Source: a virus
Direction: 5' to 3' (one strand)
Virus record (IMG/VR): IMGVR_UViG_3300042946_000581
Location: 34,691-98,690 of that record
Length of the DNA stretch: 64,000 bases
Shown here: positions 33,888-43,890 of the stretch, in pieces
How the letters are laid out: the number at the start of each line of letters is the position of its first letter
How positions within the stretch are numbered: position 1 is the stretch's first letter
The notes under the pieces: generated by a model
The model's input: the letters and a program-made list of their open reading frames with translations, nothing else
The model's database searches: none
Told to the model about the DNA's origin: nothing
Program-made: the position numbers and the translations under genes

Positions 33888-36086
33888 ATGTCCTATCAAA
33901 ATATAAGACAATTTGTACCAAGAAATGATTTTCCAATATTATCATTGGAAATATTCGATATGTCATTGACTTCAGATGAAATTGATTTCAATCAAGAGGT
34001 TGTGTTTTCCCCATATTTAATTGCTCAAACGTATGGTAATAAGTTACCATTTTACTTTGATATCAATAATAATGAGTCGGTTCAAAATTTGAATTTAACC
34101 TATAAAAACTATAATAGGAATAATATTTTTGTGTCTCAAAATTATTATAATCCAAAAGAATTGGATTTAACTTGTTTTTCATCATCAACATCTTGTGACA
34201 TAGGTTTAACAGGAATTGATAATGGATTGGTTACTGGTATGACAGGACAAACAATTTTATTTACAAATGGATTGTTACCAACCTTATTAAAATTTGACAG
34301 ATTAAGTTTTGATAGACGATTGAAATTATTTCAAGTTACGGGTAATACGACAACACAAAGTAGATTTTCAGGGTTTAATAAAACCGTTTTATATGAAGTT
34401 GTAAGTAAGACTAGTCCTTTTGAAGGTAGATATCACGAACTATATGGTGGATTTTACCAAGGGTTCTATAAGTTATTTGGATATGATTATGAAATTTTCC
34501 CTGAAAGGATGAATAAAGGTTGGTCAGTTGAAATGGTTTTAAAACCAAGATTGATTAATGAATACAACCCAAATAGTGGGGAGACTACCTTAAATCAAAT
34601 CTATCCCAATAATAAAAATATGTTCTTTTACATTGGTACTAGAGCGGAGAATAAATTTTATCATTACGCTGATGGTAGTCCAAATTGTTTTACTGGTTAT
34701 ACTAGAATTACATCAGGATTGACTGGGTTATCAACTTGTGCTTGTTGTGATGAAAACATTAAAAGTAGATGTATCTTTGTATATCCACCACGTTCAGTAA
34801 ATGGTATACACGACCCACATCTTAATTATGGTTGTAATAAGTGTGGAGGTAATAAAGAAACACAGATAACTTGTGGTTGTGGTTGCAATGATTTACCTTG
34901 TCAGAATTGTGGTTGGGAATGTAAAACACATACTTGTGGTACAATAATTCCATTAACTCCAACCCCAACACCTACTCCATCACCAACTCTAGTTTGTGAC
35001 CCATTCCCACCTCAAACTACTTGTACACCAACTTGCACGAATTGTAATGATTGTACAAGTTGTGATGATTGTGCGACAAGTGGGTTTACATCAATTGAAG
35101 ATACTTGTGAGAAGAATCCATTATTGGATACGATGAGTAATGCTTTGGGTATCAAATTATGTGGTGACCCTAAAAATCCTGGTATTGGTATTAGATTTTT
35201 AAAATTTACTGGTGGTTGTGAAATGACCGGAACTTGTACGACAAGGATGACTTATGAGACAGGTTATACGATAACTGAAATATGCACACCACCAATTTAT
35301 CCTGATTGTGAAAAAATAAATCCAGCTTGGTTAGAAGAAGAGCATTGGTTTCAAGTTAATATTGTTTGGGAACGATATGAATTTTTTAAAGATTGTGATT
35401 TATCTTTTAAAGGTGGATTGGGTGAAATAACTGAAAGAAAATATTTGGAATCTTTGGCGAATAATACAACATCGTTGATTGCCCCACCATATACAAGAGA
35501 CAAAGTTGGTTTACAAGTTGATATTATCAATTTGAATGAGATATGGTTACAAGAAGAGAAATATAGAAAGGGTAGATTAAAGATTTATATCAATGGTAAA
35601 ATATTTTATACGATTGAAGATTTTGAAGAGATTATACCTAGAGGATTAAACACTGATAAAGAAAAACAAGTTGGTGTTCCTTTTAATATTTCTTGGGGTG
35701 GTGGTACTCAAGGGTTAAGAGAAAATTTAACCTTTACTGATATGTTAGGAACTGGTTATACTCAAGACCCAGAATGTTTCCCAACTAATGATTTGAGTGG
35801 CACTACTTTAAGTGGATTAAATACAAACATATTAATCGAACAAAATTTTGCTGGAACATTTGAGGGTGGTATATCTCAATTTAGAATGTATGTTGAACCA
35901 TTAACAGCACCAGAGGTTAAACATAATTTTATTTTATTAAAAAATACATTTAGGATGTTTAATCCTGATTGTCCTGATTGTACAACAATACCTTGTGAAG
36001 TTAATGACTTCCAATTTGTTATTGTTGACCATACAACAACCACAACAACATTTAACCCAACAACAACCACAACAACATTTCTTTAA
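33888..36086 (+). CDS. Large Cys-rich tail/adhesin protein (732 aa)
   Basis: 732 aa. A beta-rich N-terminal half with no motif; residues about 280-350 hold many Cys pairs (CACCDENIKSRC, CNKCGGNKETQITCGCGCND, CQNCGWECK), which look like small metal- or disulfide-stabilised knuckles. A Pro/Thr linker (LTPTPTPTPSPT) and a second Cys cluster follow (CTNCNDCTSCDDC). Residues 470-690 form a laminin G/concanavalin-like beta domain with KGRLKIYINGKIFYTIEDFE, and the end is a Thr-rich tail. A host-binding fibre or adhesin is likely. Confidence 0.7.
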   Translation: MSYQNIRQFVPRNDFPILSLEIFDMSLTSDEIDFNQEVVFSPYLIAQTYGNKLPFYFDINNNESVQNLNLTYKNYNRNNIFVSQNYYNPKELDLTCFSSSTSCDIGLTGIDNGLVTGMTGQTILFTNGLLPTLLKFDRLSFDRRLKLFQVTGNTTTQSRFSGFNKTVLYEVVSKTSPFEGRYHELYGGFYQGFYKLFGYDYEIFPERMNKGWSVEMVLKPRLINEYNPNSGETTLNQIYPNNKNMFFYIGTRAENKFYHYADGSPNCFTGYTRITSGLTGLSTCACCDENIKSRCIFVYPPRSVNGIHDPHLNYGCNKCGGNKETQITCGCGCNDLPCQNCGWECKTHTCGTIIPLTPTPTPTPSPTLVCDPFPPQTTCTPTCTNCNDCTSCDDCATSGFTSIEDTCEKNPLLDTMSNALGIKLCGDPKNPGIGIRFLKFTGGCEMTGTCTTRMTYETGYTITEICTPPIYPDCEKINPAWLEEEHWFQVNIVWERYEFFKDCDLSFKGGLGEITERKYLESLANNTTSLIAPPYTRDKVGLQVDIINLNEIWLQEEKYRKGRLKIYINGKIFYTIEDFEEIIPRGLNTDKEKQVGVPFNISWGGGTQGLRENLTFTDMLGTGYTQDPECFPTNDLSGTTLSGLNTNILIEQNFAGTFEGGISQFRMYVEPLTAPEVKHNFILLKNTFRMFNPDCPDCTTIPCEVNDFQFVIVDHTTTTTTFNPTTTTTTFL

Positions 36087-36102
36087 TAAAAAAATCAAAT
36101 GA

Positions 36103-36116
36103 TATAATTATAGGAT
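36103..36116 (+). promoter_or_regulatory. Possible promoter-like TATAATTATAGGAT
   Basis: TATAATTATAGGATAG in the 45-base gap before the 36132 gene resembles TATACTTATAAGGACA before the DNA polymerase and TATACTTTTAAGGTAA at 40855. A shared phage promoter is possible, but no -35 element is evident here. Confidence 0.25.
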
Positions 36117-36131
36117 AGTAATTAATGATAA

Positions 36132-36938
36132 ATGAGTCAAACAATAATAATAAGTAGTATCAATTATGATGGCGAATTAGCTAGTGTTATATTCACACCA
36201 CAAGGTAGTGAAAGTGTAATTAATTTGGGAAATGTTACATTACCTTTTACATTCCAAGCGGGGTTATTAACACCCCCTCAAGATGTTTATGGTACTTATA
36301 CAATATTAGTTGAGAATGGTAATTGTCCAAACATATTAAATGTTCCAAGACCAACTCCAACTCCAACCCCAACTATTACACCAACAAGAACGGTTACCCC
36401 AACTCCTACAGTTACACCAACACCTACTTCAACGTTAGACCCTTGTAGAATTACTCAAACACCTACAAATACTCCAAGTAATACACCAACAAGGACTCCA
36501 ACAAGAACTCCTACGGCAACACCAACAAGTACTTGTCCAGGTCCTTCACCTACAAATACTCCGACACCAACAACAACTCCAACCCCAACACCTTCAAGAA
36601 CTCCTGAAGAGTCTAAGATTTATTGGGGTAAATTTAGTGGAGGAACTATAACAAGCGGTGACACAAATTTATTATCAAGTGGTTATACTTCTAATCCAAC
36701 AAATACTTATAGAAGTATTCCGAGTGGTTTCGCTTATGGTTATATTCTAATACCAACTGGTTTAACACAACCATCAGAATTTAGAAATAGTAATGTAGGT
36801 TGTTCAGGTAGTAATATACCATTTAACAATATAGGTACGATAATCATAGTTGACGCTAACGGATTTAGCATAACATATAACATTTACAGGACTTTCTTCC
36901 AAATCACTGATGGTTTTGATGTATGGTTATGTAGTTAA
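36132..36938 (+). CDS. Pro/Thr-repeat adhesin (268 aa)
   Basis: 268 aa. An N-terminal beta domain ([36 protein letters not shown]), then about 95 residues of TPT/NTPT repeats interrupted by two Cys ([15 protein letters not shown]), then a C-terminal beta domain with one Cys pair. The repeat block is low in sequence complexity and could be an extended, O-glycosylated stalk; glycosylation is inference. Confidence 0.7.
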   Translation: MSQTIIISSINYDGELASVIFTPQGSESVINLGNVTLPFTFQAGLLTPPQDVYGTYTILVENGNCPNILNVPRPTPTPTPTITPTRTVTPTPTVTPTPTSTLDPCRITQTPTNTPSNTPTRTPTRTPTATPTSTCPGPSPTNTPTPTTTPTPTPSRTPEESKIYWGKFSGGTITSGDTNLLSSGYTSNPTNTYRSIPSGFAYGYILIPTGLTQPSEFRNSNVGCSGSNIPFNNIGTIIIVDANGFSITYNIYRTFFQITDGFDVWLCS

Positions 36939-36950
36939 AATAAAATAATA

Positions 36951-39026
36951 ATGGGTTCTTTTAGTTTATCAGGTGGTGTTGAAGTTTTTGGTTTTATTTC
37001 TCCAAGTAATACCACAGACCAATATCCAGTTATTGACCCCTTATATGGTATTGATGGTTTAAGAAACGTTAATACTTTAAGTGACTTAAATTTAATTCCA
37101 ACACTTAGAAGAAGGGCTGGTATGCTTGTGGGGGTGAGTGGTGGAACTACTTTTTATAAATTAAATTTACCCCCTTGGAATAGTACACTATCGGATTGGA
37201 GTATATTCAATTCTGGAGGAGGTATTAGTGGTGATTATTTACCATTATCAGGTGGCACTGTTACTGGTGCTACAATTTTTACTAATGGTGTTACGGCTAA
37301 TACTATTTCTGCTTCAACATATCTTAATTTACCTATTGATGTATTTGTTACTGGGGGAACTTATGATAATGCAACTGGCACTGCAACATTTACAAATAAT
37401 ACTGGTGGAACATTTAATGTCAGTGGTTTATTCACAGGGGCCACAGATGTTTATGTAACTGGTGGAACTTATAATGATAACACTTTTACATTTACAAATG
37501 TAACTGGTGGAACATTTTCTGTCTCATTTAATTCTGTAAGTGGATTAACAATTAATGGAGATTTAAATGTTACTGGAAGTACAATTGTGGATGGATTAAC
37601 TGCAACAACTATATCGGCAACAACATATCAAAATCTACCTATTGACCCTGATACATATATCACCGCATTCACATATAATAACAATTTATTAACGATTGAT
37701 GATAATTCAGGGAATACATTTAATGTAATAATTAATGATTTCACTGGGTTAACAATTAATGGTGATTTAAATGTTATGGGTAATACAATAGTTGATGGTA
37801 TTAGTGCGAACACAATATCAGCAACAACATACCAAAATCTACCTATTGATGTATTTGTAACTGGTGGTACATTTAGTGGTGGAGTAATAACTCTTATCAA
37901 TAATACTGGTGGTACATTTAGTGTATCAGGTATATCATCATTTGATACATTTGTTACAGGATTTTCTTATTCAGATAATACATTCACAATATCTCAGAAT
38001 AGTGGTACAACTTTTAGTGCGACAATTGATAGTGTCACTGGATTAACGGTTAATGGAAATTTGGACGTAATAGGTACTACAAGTAGTGGAACTATATCAG
38101 CAACAACATACCAAAACTTACCTACGGATATTAGAGTCACAGGTGGTACATATAGTAATGGAACTGCAACATTTACAAATAATACTGGTGGAACGTTTAA
38201 TGTGGTTGGACTTTACACAGGAGGTACTGATGTTTTTGTAACTGGTGCTACGTATTCTAATAATACTTTCACATATACAAATAACACAGGTGGTACTTTT
38301 TCGACATCATTTAACACATTAACTGGATTAACCATCAATGGTAATTTATCTGTAACAGGAACGACATCGTCAGGTACTATATCCGCAACAACTTACCAAA
38401 ATTTACCAACAGATATTCGTGTAACTGGTGGAACATATAGTAATGGTTCTGTAACATTTACAAACAATATAGGTGGAACTTTTTCTGTAACGGGATTTGT
38501 GACTGGTGATACATTTACAACAGGATTTTCATATAGTAATAATACATTTACAATTAATAGAAATAATGGACAAGCCAATTTAACTGCTACAATAAATAGT
38601 GTTACGGGTTTAACATCAACTGGAACTATATCATCATCAGTATTATCCGCAGCAACTTATCAAAATTCACCTATTGAAATTCAAGCGGCCTGTTCTGATG
38701 AAACAACCGCAATAACCGCAGGTGTAGGTAAAGTAACTTTTAGAGCACCTTGTGCATTTACATTAACTAATGTTAGAGCATCTCTAACAACTGCTCAAAC
38801 ATCTGGAAATATATTTACAATAGATATTAATTTGGGCGGTACGTCAGTTTTATCAACTAAATTGACAATAGATAATACAGAAAGAACTTCAGTTACTGCT
38901 GTTACTCCACCAATAATAAGTACTTCAACAATAACTGATGATGGTGAAATAAGTGTGGATGTAGACCAAATTGGTGATGGGACTGCCAAAGGACTAAAAA
39001 TTACAATGATAGGAACAAGAGTATGA
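36951..39026 (+). CDS. Repeat tail fibre with jelly-roll tip (691 aa)
   Basis: 691 aa. The N-terminal 75 residues include GSFSLSGGVEVFGFISPSNT; then five repeats of about 70-100 residues, each built around TTYQNLPTDIRVTGGTYSN, FTNNTGGTFNV and LTINGNLSVTGTT, a beta-structured trimeric-fibre pattern. The last 115 residues (QAACSDETTAITAGVGKVTF to LKITMIGTRV) are a module seen at the tips of many phage tail proteins and likely to be the receptor-binding or capping domain. The next gene starts inside its stop (ATGA). Confidence 0.8.
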   Translation: MGSFSLSGGVEVFGFISPSNTTDQYPVIDPLYGIDGLRNVNTLSDLNLIPTLRRRAGMLVGVSGGTTFYKLNLPPWNSTLSDWSIFNSGGGISGDYLPLSGGTVTGATIFTNGVTANTISASTYLNLPIDVFVTGGTYDNATGTATFTNNTGGTFNVSGLFTGATDVYVTGGTYNDNTFTFTNVTGGTFSVSFNSVSGLTINGDLNVTGSTIVDGLTATTISATTYQNLPIDPDTYITAFTYNNNLLTIDDNSGNTFNVIINDFTGLTINGDLNVMGNTIVDGISANTISATTYQNLPIDVFVTGGTFSGGVITLINNTGGTFSVSGISSFDTFVTGFSYSDNTFTISQNSGTTFSATIDSVTGLTVNGNLDVIGTTSSGTISATTYQNLPTDIRVTGGTYSNGTATFTNNTGGTFNVVGLYTGGTDVFVTGATYSNNTFTYTNNTGGTFSTSFNTLTGLTINGNLSVTGTTSSGTISATTYQNLPTDIRVTGGTYSNGSVTFTNNIGGTFSVTGFVTGDTFTTGFSYSNNTFTINRNNGQANLTATINSVTGLTSTGTISSSVLSAATYQNSPIEIQAACSDETTAITAGVGKVTFRAPCAFTLTNVRASLTTAQTSGNIFTIDINLGGTSVLSTKLTIDNTERTSVTAVTPPIISTSTITDDGEISVDVDQIGDGTAKGLKITMIGTRV

Positions 39027-40612
39027 TAATAAATCCTTATGTTTTTTCAATTCCTTATGACCCAAACGCCCAAGCGTTTATTACAGCTGCGGGTATAACA
39101 GATATAACGCAACAAAATGCTATAAACACTTTAGTTGTAAATTTAAAAGTTGCTAATATTTGGAATAAATTCAAGGCAATTTATCCGATGATTGGGGGGA
39201 CATCCACAACTCACAAATTTAATTTAATAAATCCAGCTGATTCGGATGCTGCATTTAGGTTATTATTTAGTGGTGGTTGGACACATTCATCAACAGGTGC
39301 AAAACCTAATGGTAGTAATGCAAAAGCTGATACATTTTTAACACCAAGTATTACATTAACACAAAATAGTTCTCACTTATCTTATTATTCAAGAACACAA
39401 AGTAATGGAACGGAAGTAGAAATAGGTTCATCAACCGGTGTAAACGCATCCGATAATAAAATTATTGTTGAAATTAGAACTGCTGGAGTTACATATTATA
39501 ATATAAATTCAACATCAACATATATTACACATTTGGATAGTGATTCAAGAGCTTTTTATGTTGGTAATAGAACCGCTTCAAATGTAATCAATGGGTGGCG
39601 TAATGGATCAAAACTTGCCATTGGAACAGTGTTATCGACACCACCATCCACAAGAACCATAAATATAGGATGTTTTAATTCACAACCGGCTGGTGCATTT
39701 TTTTCGACTAAAGAATGTGCATTTGCTTCTATTGGAGATGGATTAACAGATACTGAAGTTTTAGTGTTTAATCAAATAGTTGAAGGCTATCAATATACAT
39801 TAGGAAGAAATGTTAATCCAGTAAATGCAAACTATTATAATACAGCATATAACAATGAAACAAATGCTTTCTTGTATGTTTCACAGATAACAGATAACAC
39901 TCAAAAAAATGCTGTTAATACACTTGTAAATGATTTAAAAATAGCAGGGATATGGACTAAAACGAAAGCAGCGTACCCAATGATTGGTGGAACATCATCA
40001 ACACATAAATGGAATCTTGTTAATCCTCAAGATACTGATGCAGCGTTTAGATTGACGTTTAATGGTGGATGGACTCATAGTAGCACTGGAGCTACTCCTA
40101 ATGGCACTAACGCCTTTGCAAATACTTTTTTAGTACCAAGTTCGACTATTACATTAAATTCAATGAGTTTATCCTATTATTCAAGGACAAATACAACACC
40201 TGCAAATAATTCAATAAATATGGGTTCTTGGGTTGGTGCAGGTTTCCACTATACTTTATTATCTATAAGAAGCATTTTATCTTCTACAACAACTTACGGT
40301 ATGTTACAAACATCTGGCACATTTGCTCAATTTTTAGATCCAAATTCTTTAGGTTTGTATACTGTAACAAGAACTGCAAATAATTTAACAAAAATTTTCA
40401 AGAATGGTATTTTAAATGCAACTAATAGTGAATTAAGTACAGCAAATTCATCTAATTCTATTTATTTAGGAGCAGCTAATGGTAATACTTTAAATTATTC
40501 AAATCGAGAATGCGCTTTTGCATTAATTACTGATGGATTAACAGATGCCGAAGCTGGTAATTTATACACTGCAATACAAAATTTCAACACAACTTTAGGA
40601 AGACAAGTTTAA
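39023..40612 (+). CDS. Fibre protein with internal tandem duplication (529 aa)
   Basis: 529 aa. Two near-identical halves of about 260 residues: KAIYPMIGGTSTTHKFNLIN versus KAAYPMIGGTSSTHKWNLVN, SGGWTHSSTGAKPNG versus NGGWTHSSTGATPNG, HLSYYSRT versus SLSYYSRT, and ECAFASIGDGLTD versus ECAFALITDGLTD. Each half has the strand pattern of a concanavalin/LamG-like carbohydrate-binding domain. It overlaps the fibre gene upstream by 4 bases, so probably the two are assembled together as the distal receptor-binding part. Confidence 0.75.
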   Translation: MIINPYVFSIPYDPNAQAFITAAGITDITQQNAINTLVVNLKVANIWNKFKAIYPMIGGTSTTHKFNLINPADSDAAFRLLFSGGWTHSSTGAKPNGSNAKADTFLTPSITLTQNSSHLSYYSRTQSNGTEVEIGSSTGVNASDNKIIVEIRTAGVTYYNINSTSTYITHLDSDSRAFYVGNRTASNVINGWRNGSKLAIGTVLSTPPSTRTINIGCFNSQPAGAFFSTKECAFASIGDGLTDTEVLVFNQIVEGYQYTLGRNVNPVNANYYNTAYNNETNAFLYVSQITDNTQKNAVNTLVNDLKIAGIWTKTKAAYPMIGGTSSTHKWNLVNPQDTDAAFRLTFNGGWTHSSTGATPNGTNAFANTFLVPSSTITLNSMSLSYYSRTNTTPANNSINMGSWVGAGFHYTLLSIRSILSSTTTYGMLQTSGTFAQFLDPNSLGLYTVTRTANNLTKIFKNGILNATNSELSTANSSNSIYLGAANGNTLNYSNRECAFALITDGLTDAEAGNLYTAIQNFNTTLGRQV

Positions 40613-40625
40613 AATAATTAAAAAT

Positions 40626-40838
40626 ATGGAAGTAGGACTTTTAACAATTACAGAAAAAGATAACTTGATAGGGCAACAATATGCTCCAGATAGTTATTTT
40701 AACCCCATCCAAGACATAAATGATGATTGGATAATAAGTTTAGAAGAAATAAATCAATGTGTAAATCCTAAATTTTTGTGGATAAAATTATTACCTCTAA
40801 TTGAATATATACCAAAACCAATAGAACCATTACATTAA
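40626..40838 (+). CDS. Small protein with EF-hand-like loop (70 aa)
   Basis: 70 aa. DINDDWIISLEE has calcium ligands at positions 1, 3, 5, 9 and 12 of an EF-hand/dockerin-type loop (D-x-N-x-D-x-I-x-S-x-x-E). Followed by a Cys and hydrophobic helix (FLWIKLLPLIEYIP). It sits directly after a fibre gene and could be a fibre chaperone or calcium-dependent attachment protein. Only one loop is present, so calcium binding is uncertain. Confidence 0.6.
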   Translation: MEVGLLTITEKDNLIGQQYAPDSYFNPIQDINDDWIISLEEINQCVNPKFLWIKLLPLIEYIPKPIEPLH

Positions 40839-40852
40839 TGATACTTTATTTT

Positions 40853-40870
40853 ATTATACTTTTAAGGTAA
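40853..40870 (+). promoter_or_regulatory. Possible promoter-like ATTATACTTTTAAGGTAA
   Basis: Shares ATTATACTT-T/A-TAAGG with the sequence before the DNA polymerase (56265). It lies in the 89-base gap before the gene at 40928. No matching -35 sequence is visible. Confidence 0.25.
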
Positions 40871-40915
40871 TTATGACACATGTAAAATAATTTACTAATA
40901 ATAATTTGTTGGTAA

Positions 40916-40922
40916 TATTTAT
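40916..40922 (+). promoter_or_regulatory. Putative late promoter box TATTTAT
   Basis: TATTTATGACATATG; the box is only 5 bases before the ATG at 40928, shorter than the usual 12-16, so the message would be nearly leaderless if this box is used. Confidence 0.35.
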
Positions 40923-40927
40923 GACAT

Positions 40928-41743
40928 ATGCCACACCAAATATCAATATCTGCAGTTACAGGAACACCACCATATTCAATCACAATTTGTGATACCACAT
41001 TAGTTTATTGTTATTTAATAACGGGTTCAACTACTATTCCACCCACATTTACTTTTGATGTACCACCACCATTAGATGTTGCGGATAGTGTTATTGTTAA
41101 AGTTACAGATAGTAATGGATGTCAATTATTTTATCCTTATTCTTGTCCAATAATACCTTGTGATTGTATAACATTGTCAGCAACAACTGAAATCAGTGGT
41201 ATGCCTTTTACTATGACATTATATCCAAATGGTGTAGTCAATGGTAAAAATTCTTACTTTGGAATTGAACCTAACTCAATTGCTGAGATAAATTTATCTT
41301 ATAATTCTATATTAGGTATTTGGCAAATGTCATATAGAGATTATGGATTTATTAGTGACTTGAACATATCTAATAATTGTCCAAATGGTAGTACTTGGGT
41401 AAATAATTATGGTGGTTTTGTAGTGTATTCGACATTAGGTACGATTTGTGTTACACCAACACCCACTCCAACTCCTACACCAACAGGAACTTGTAGATGT
41501 ATTCAAGTTACAAATACGGGAACAACAACTGGAACATTTTATTATACTCAATGTGATGGAACAATAACAAGTGTATTACCAATCAATTCTGGAACAACAT
41601 TATATTATTGTGGTACTAATCCAATTGGGTTAACTGAATGTGACATTTATATTGGTAATAATTGTGTTAGTAATAGTTGTGTAAGTATTACACCAACACC
41701 ATCAGTGACACCAACAATTACTCCTTCACCAAGTAGTCCATAA
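40928..41743 (+). CDS. Pro/Thr-linker adhesin (271 aa)
   Basis: 271 aa. N-terminal Ig-like repeat PPYSITICDTTLVYCY and VIVKVTDSNGCQLFY (PKD/HYR-like, common in Bacteroidetes surface proteins), then a central beta domain, a [13 protein letters not shown] linker, a Cys-bearing beta module (CRCIQVTNTG, YYTQCDGTI, CDIYIGNNC), and a TPTPSVTPTITPSPS tail. Structural, probably exposed on the virion. No enzyme motif. Confidence 0.7.
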   Translation: MPHQISISAVTGTPPYSITICDTTLVYCYLITGSTTIPPTFTFDVPPPLDVADSVIVKVTDSNGCQLFYPYSCPIIPCDCITLSATTEISGMPFTMTLYPNGVVNGKNSYFGIEPNSIAEINLSYNSILGIWQMSYRDYGFISDLNISNNCPNGSTWVNNYGGFVVYSTLGTICVTPTPTPTPTPTGTCRCIQVTNTGTTTGTFYYTQCDGTITSVLPINSGTTLYYCGTNPIGLTECDIYIGNNCVSNSCVSITPTPSVTPTITPSPSSP

Positions 41744-41801
41744 ATTTATATTTAATATATCCTTTTATTTTGATTTTTTTATTTTTAAAATAAAAATAAG
41801 A

Positions 41802-43052
41802 ATGTCAACAATATTTGTACAAATAGCCTCATTCAGAGACCCCCAACTTAATCCCACATTAGAAGATTTAATATCCAAAGCAAAATACCCTAAAAAACTT
41901 AGAATTGGTATTTGTAATCAATATAATGAAAATGATGAATTTAATCTTGACCATTATAGAAAGGATAAAAGATTTAGAATCATTGATGTAAAAGATATTG
42001 ATTCACCAGGTGTTTGTTGGGCAAGAAACCAAGTTCAACAATTATATTCAGGAGAAACATACACATTACAAATTGATTCCCATATGAGGTTTGAACAAGA
42101 TTGGGATAAAACTTTAATTGATATGATTAAAGACCTCCAATCAAAAGGATACCCAAAACCTTTATTAACTGGATATGTTTCATCATTTGACCCTGACAAT
42201 GACCCACAAGGAAGAGTTACAGAACCTTGGAGAATGACATTTGATAGATTTATTCCTGAAGGTGCTGTATTCTTTTTACCTGAAGTTATTCCAAATTGGA
42301 AAGATTTAACTGAACCAATTCCTGCGAGATTTTACTCAGCTCATTTCTGTTTTACATTAGGTGAATTTAGTAATGAAGTTCAACACGACCCTGAGTATTA
42401 TTTCCACGGAGAAGAAATATCTGTTGGGGTTAGAGCATTCACCCACGGATATGATTTATTTCATCCACACCAAGTTATTATTTGGCACGAGTACACAAGG
42501 AAGGGAAGGACTAAGCAATGGGATGTGGACAAAGAGTGGTTTAAGAAAAATGACAAATCACATTCAAGGAATAGAAGATTATTCTCAATGGATGGTGAAG
42601 TATTTGACCCTATTGAATTTGGTAAATACGGATTTGGTACTGAGAGAACTTTAGAGGATTATGAGAAATACGCTGGTATAAAGTTTAATAGAAGGGGTGT
42701 GCAGAAATATACAACAGATAAAAACTATCCCCCCAATCCATATAACTTTGAAACTGAGGAAGAATACTTAAATAGTTTTGCTAGTGTATTCAAACATTGT
42801 ATTGATGTTCATTTTGGTCAAGTTCCTGAAAAGGATTATGATTTTTGGGTTGTCGCATTTCACGATAATAAAGATGAAACAATGTTTAGACAAGATGCTG
42901 ACATCAATGAAATTAATAGAGTTATGCAAGACCCTGATGGTTATTGCAAAATATGGAGGGAATTTAATACCATAACAAAACCATCTTATTGGGTTGTGTG
43001 GCCGCACTCAAAATCAAAAGGATGGTGTGATAGAATAACTGGAAATTTGTAA
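41802..43052 (+). CDS. GlcNAc-transferase family glycosyltransferase
   Basis: 416 aa. IFVQIASFRDPQLNPTLEDL at the start, GVCWARNQVQQLYSGETYTL, LQIDSHMRFEQDWDKTLIDM (D-x-H-x-R), and FYSAHFCFTLGEFS with FHGEEISVGVRAFTHGYDLF are the hallmarks of the PF11397 (UDP-GlcNAc:polypeptide GlcNAcT-like) family. Members transfer GlcNAc to hydroxyl amino acids in proteins such as Skp1. First gene of a four-transferase run on the + strand, so protein glycosylation is plausible. Confidence 0.85.
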   Translation: MSTIFVQIASFRDPQLNPTLEDLISKAKYPKKLRIGICNQYNENDEFNLDHYRKDKRFRIIDVKDIDSPGVCWARNQVQQLYSGETYTLQIDSHMRFEQDWDKTLIDMIKDLQSKGYPKPLLTGYVSSFDPDNDPQGRVTEPWRMTFDRFIPEGAVFFLPEVIPNWKDLTEPIPARFYSAHFCFTLGEFSNEVQHDPEYYFHGEEISVGVRAFTHGYDLFHPHQVIIWHEYTRKGRTKQWDVDKEWFKKNDKSHSRNRRLFSMDGEVFDPIEFGKYGFGTERTLEDYEKYAGIKFNRRGVQKYTTDKNYPPNPYNFETEEEYLNSFASVFKHCIDVHFGQVPEKDYDFWVVAFHDNKDETMFRQDADINEINRVMQDPDGYCKIWREFNTITKPSYWVVWPHSKSKGWCDRITGNL

Positions 43053-43056
43053 AATT

Positions 43057-43890
43057 ATGAAAATTGTTACAGCAATATATGAATTAGTATATGAAGGTTC
43101 AAGAGGTGGAGGCGTATATAAATCATTCCCCCTATTAACCGAAACTATGCGAAATATAATTTTTGAAGATTTTGAGTATGTAATATACACAAATAAAGAC
43201 ACCTATCAGAAGTATAATTTAAACAACTATTTTAATAAACCTAACATTGAAATAAAATTTGTTGAATTAAATTCAGAGTATTATTTGAATAAGATTGAAC
43301 CAATAAGGCAAAAAGTTTTTAACTCGCAAGAAATTTATGATAGAATATACACGGTTAAAAATTATTTAGAGGTAATATTAAATAAATTACAATTTATATT
43401 AAATGAGACCAATGATAATGAAAATGTGATTTGGATTGATTCTGGTTTATTTGGTACAAGTTGTCATGATAGATGGAGAGATTATATGGTTAAAATAGCA
43501 CATACTAAAACATTTTTAATTAAATTAAATGAATGTGTGGATAAGTATAATTTTATTTGTATAAGGGGGAATCAAATTAATATTAATTATGAATTAAAAC
43601 AAGATATATTAGAATTATTTGGTGTTGATTTAAAAATTATTCCTGGTGGTATTTTTGGAGGTAAATCTGAATATATCAAACAAATTATTGGAAATTATAA
43701 AGAGGTTTTTAACACATTCTTAGAATGTAAAAATAAATTAATTAGTGAACAAGAAGTTTTATCAGTATTAACATCAAAAACAAATACTAAATTTTTTGAA
43801 ATAAACGATTGGTTAGATTTTCAAAGAGGTATTTTGGAAATTATGGATTTATTAACCGATAAATATAAAACTGATAGTTGTTATGAATAG
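43057..43890 (+). CDS. HtrL/YibB-like glycosyltransferase
   Basis: 277 aa. KIVTAIYELVYEGSRGGGVY at the start, FEYVIYTNKDTYQKY, NVIWIDSGLFGTSCHDRW (D-S-G at the metal site) and IPGGIFGGKSEYIKQI followed by a glutamate-rich helix with SEQEVLSVL fit the HtrL_YibB family. Same signature as the N-terminal half of 44599. Overlaps 43883 by 8 bases. Confidence 0.75.
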   Translation: MKIVTAIYELVYEGSRGGGVYKSFPLLTETMRNIIFEDFEYVIYTNKDTYQKYNLNNYFNKPNIEIKFVELNSEYYLNKIEPIRQKVFNSQEIYDRIYTVKNYLEVILNKLQFILNETNDNENVIWIDSGLFGTSCHDRWRDYMVKIAHTKTFLIKLNECVDKYNFICIRGNQININYELKQDILELFGVDLKIIPGGIFGGKSEYIKQIIGNYKEVFNTFLECKNKLISEQEVLSVLTSKTNTKFFEINDWLDFQRGILEIMDLLTDKYKTDSCYE

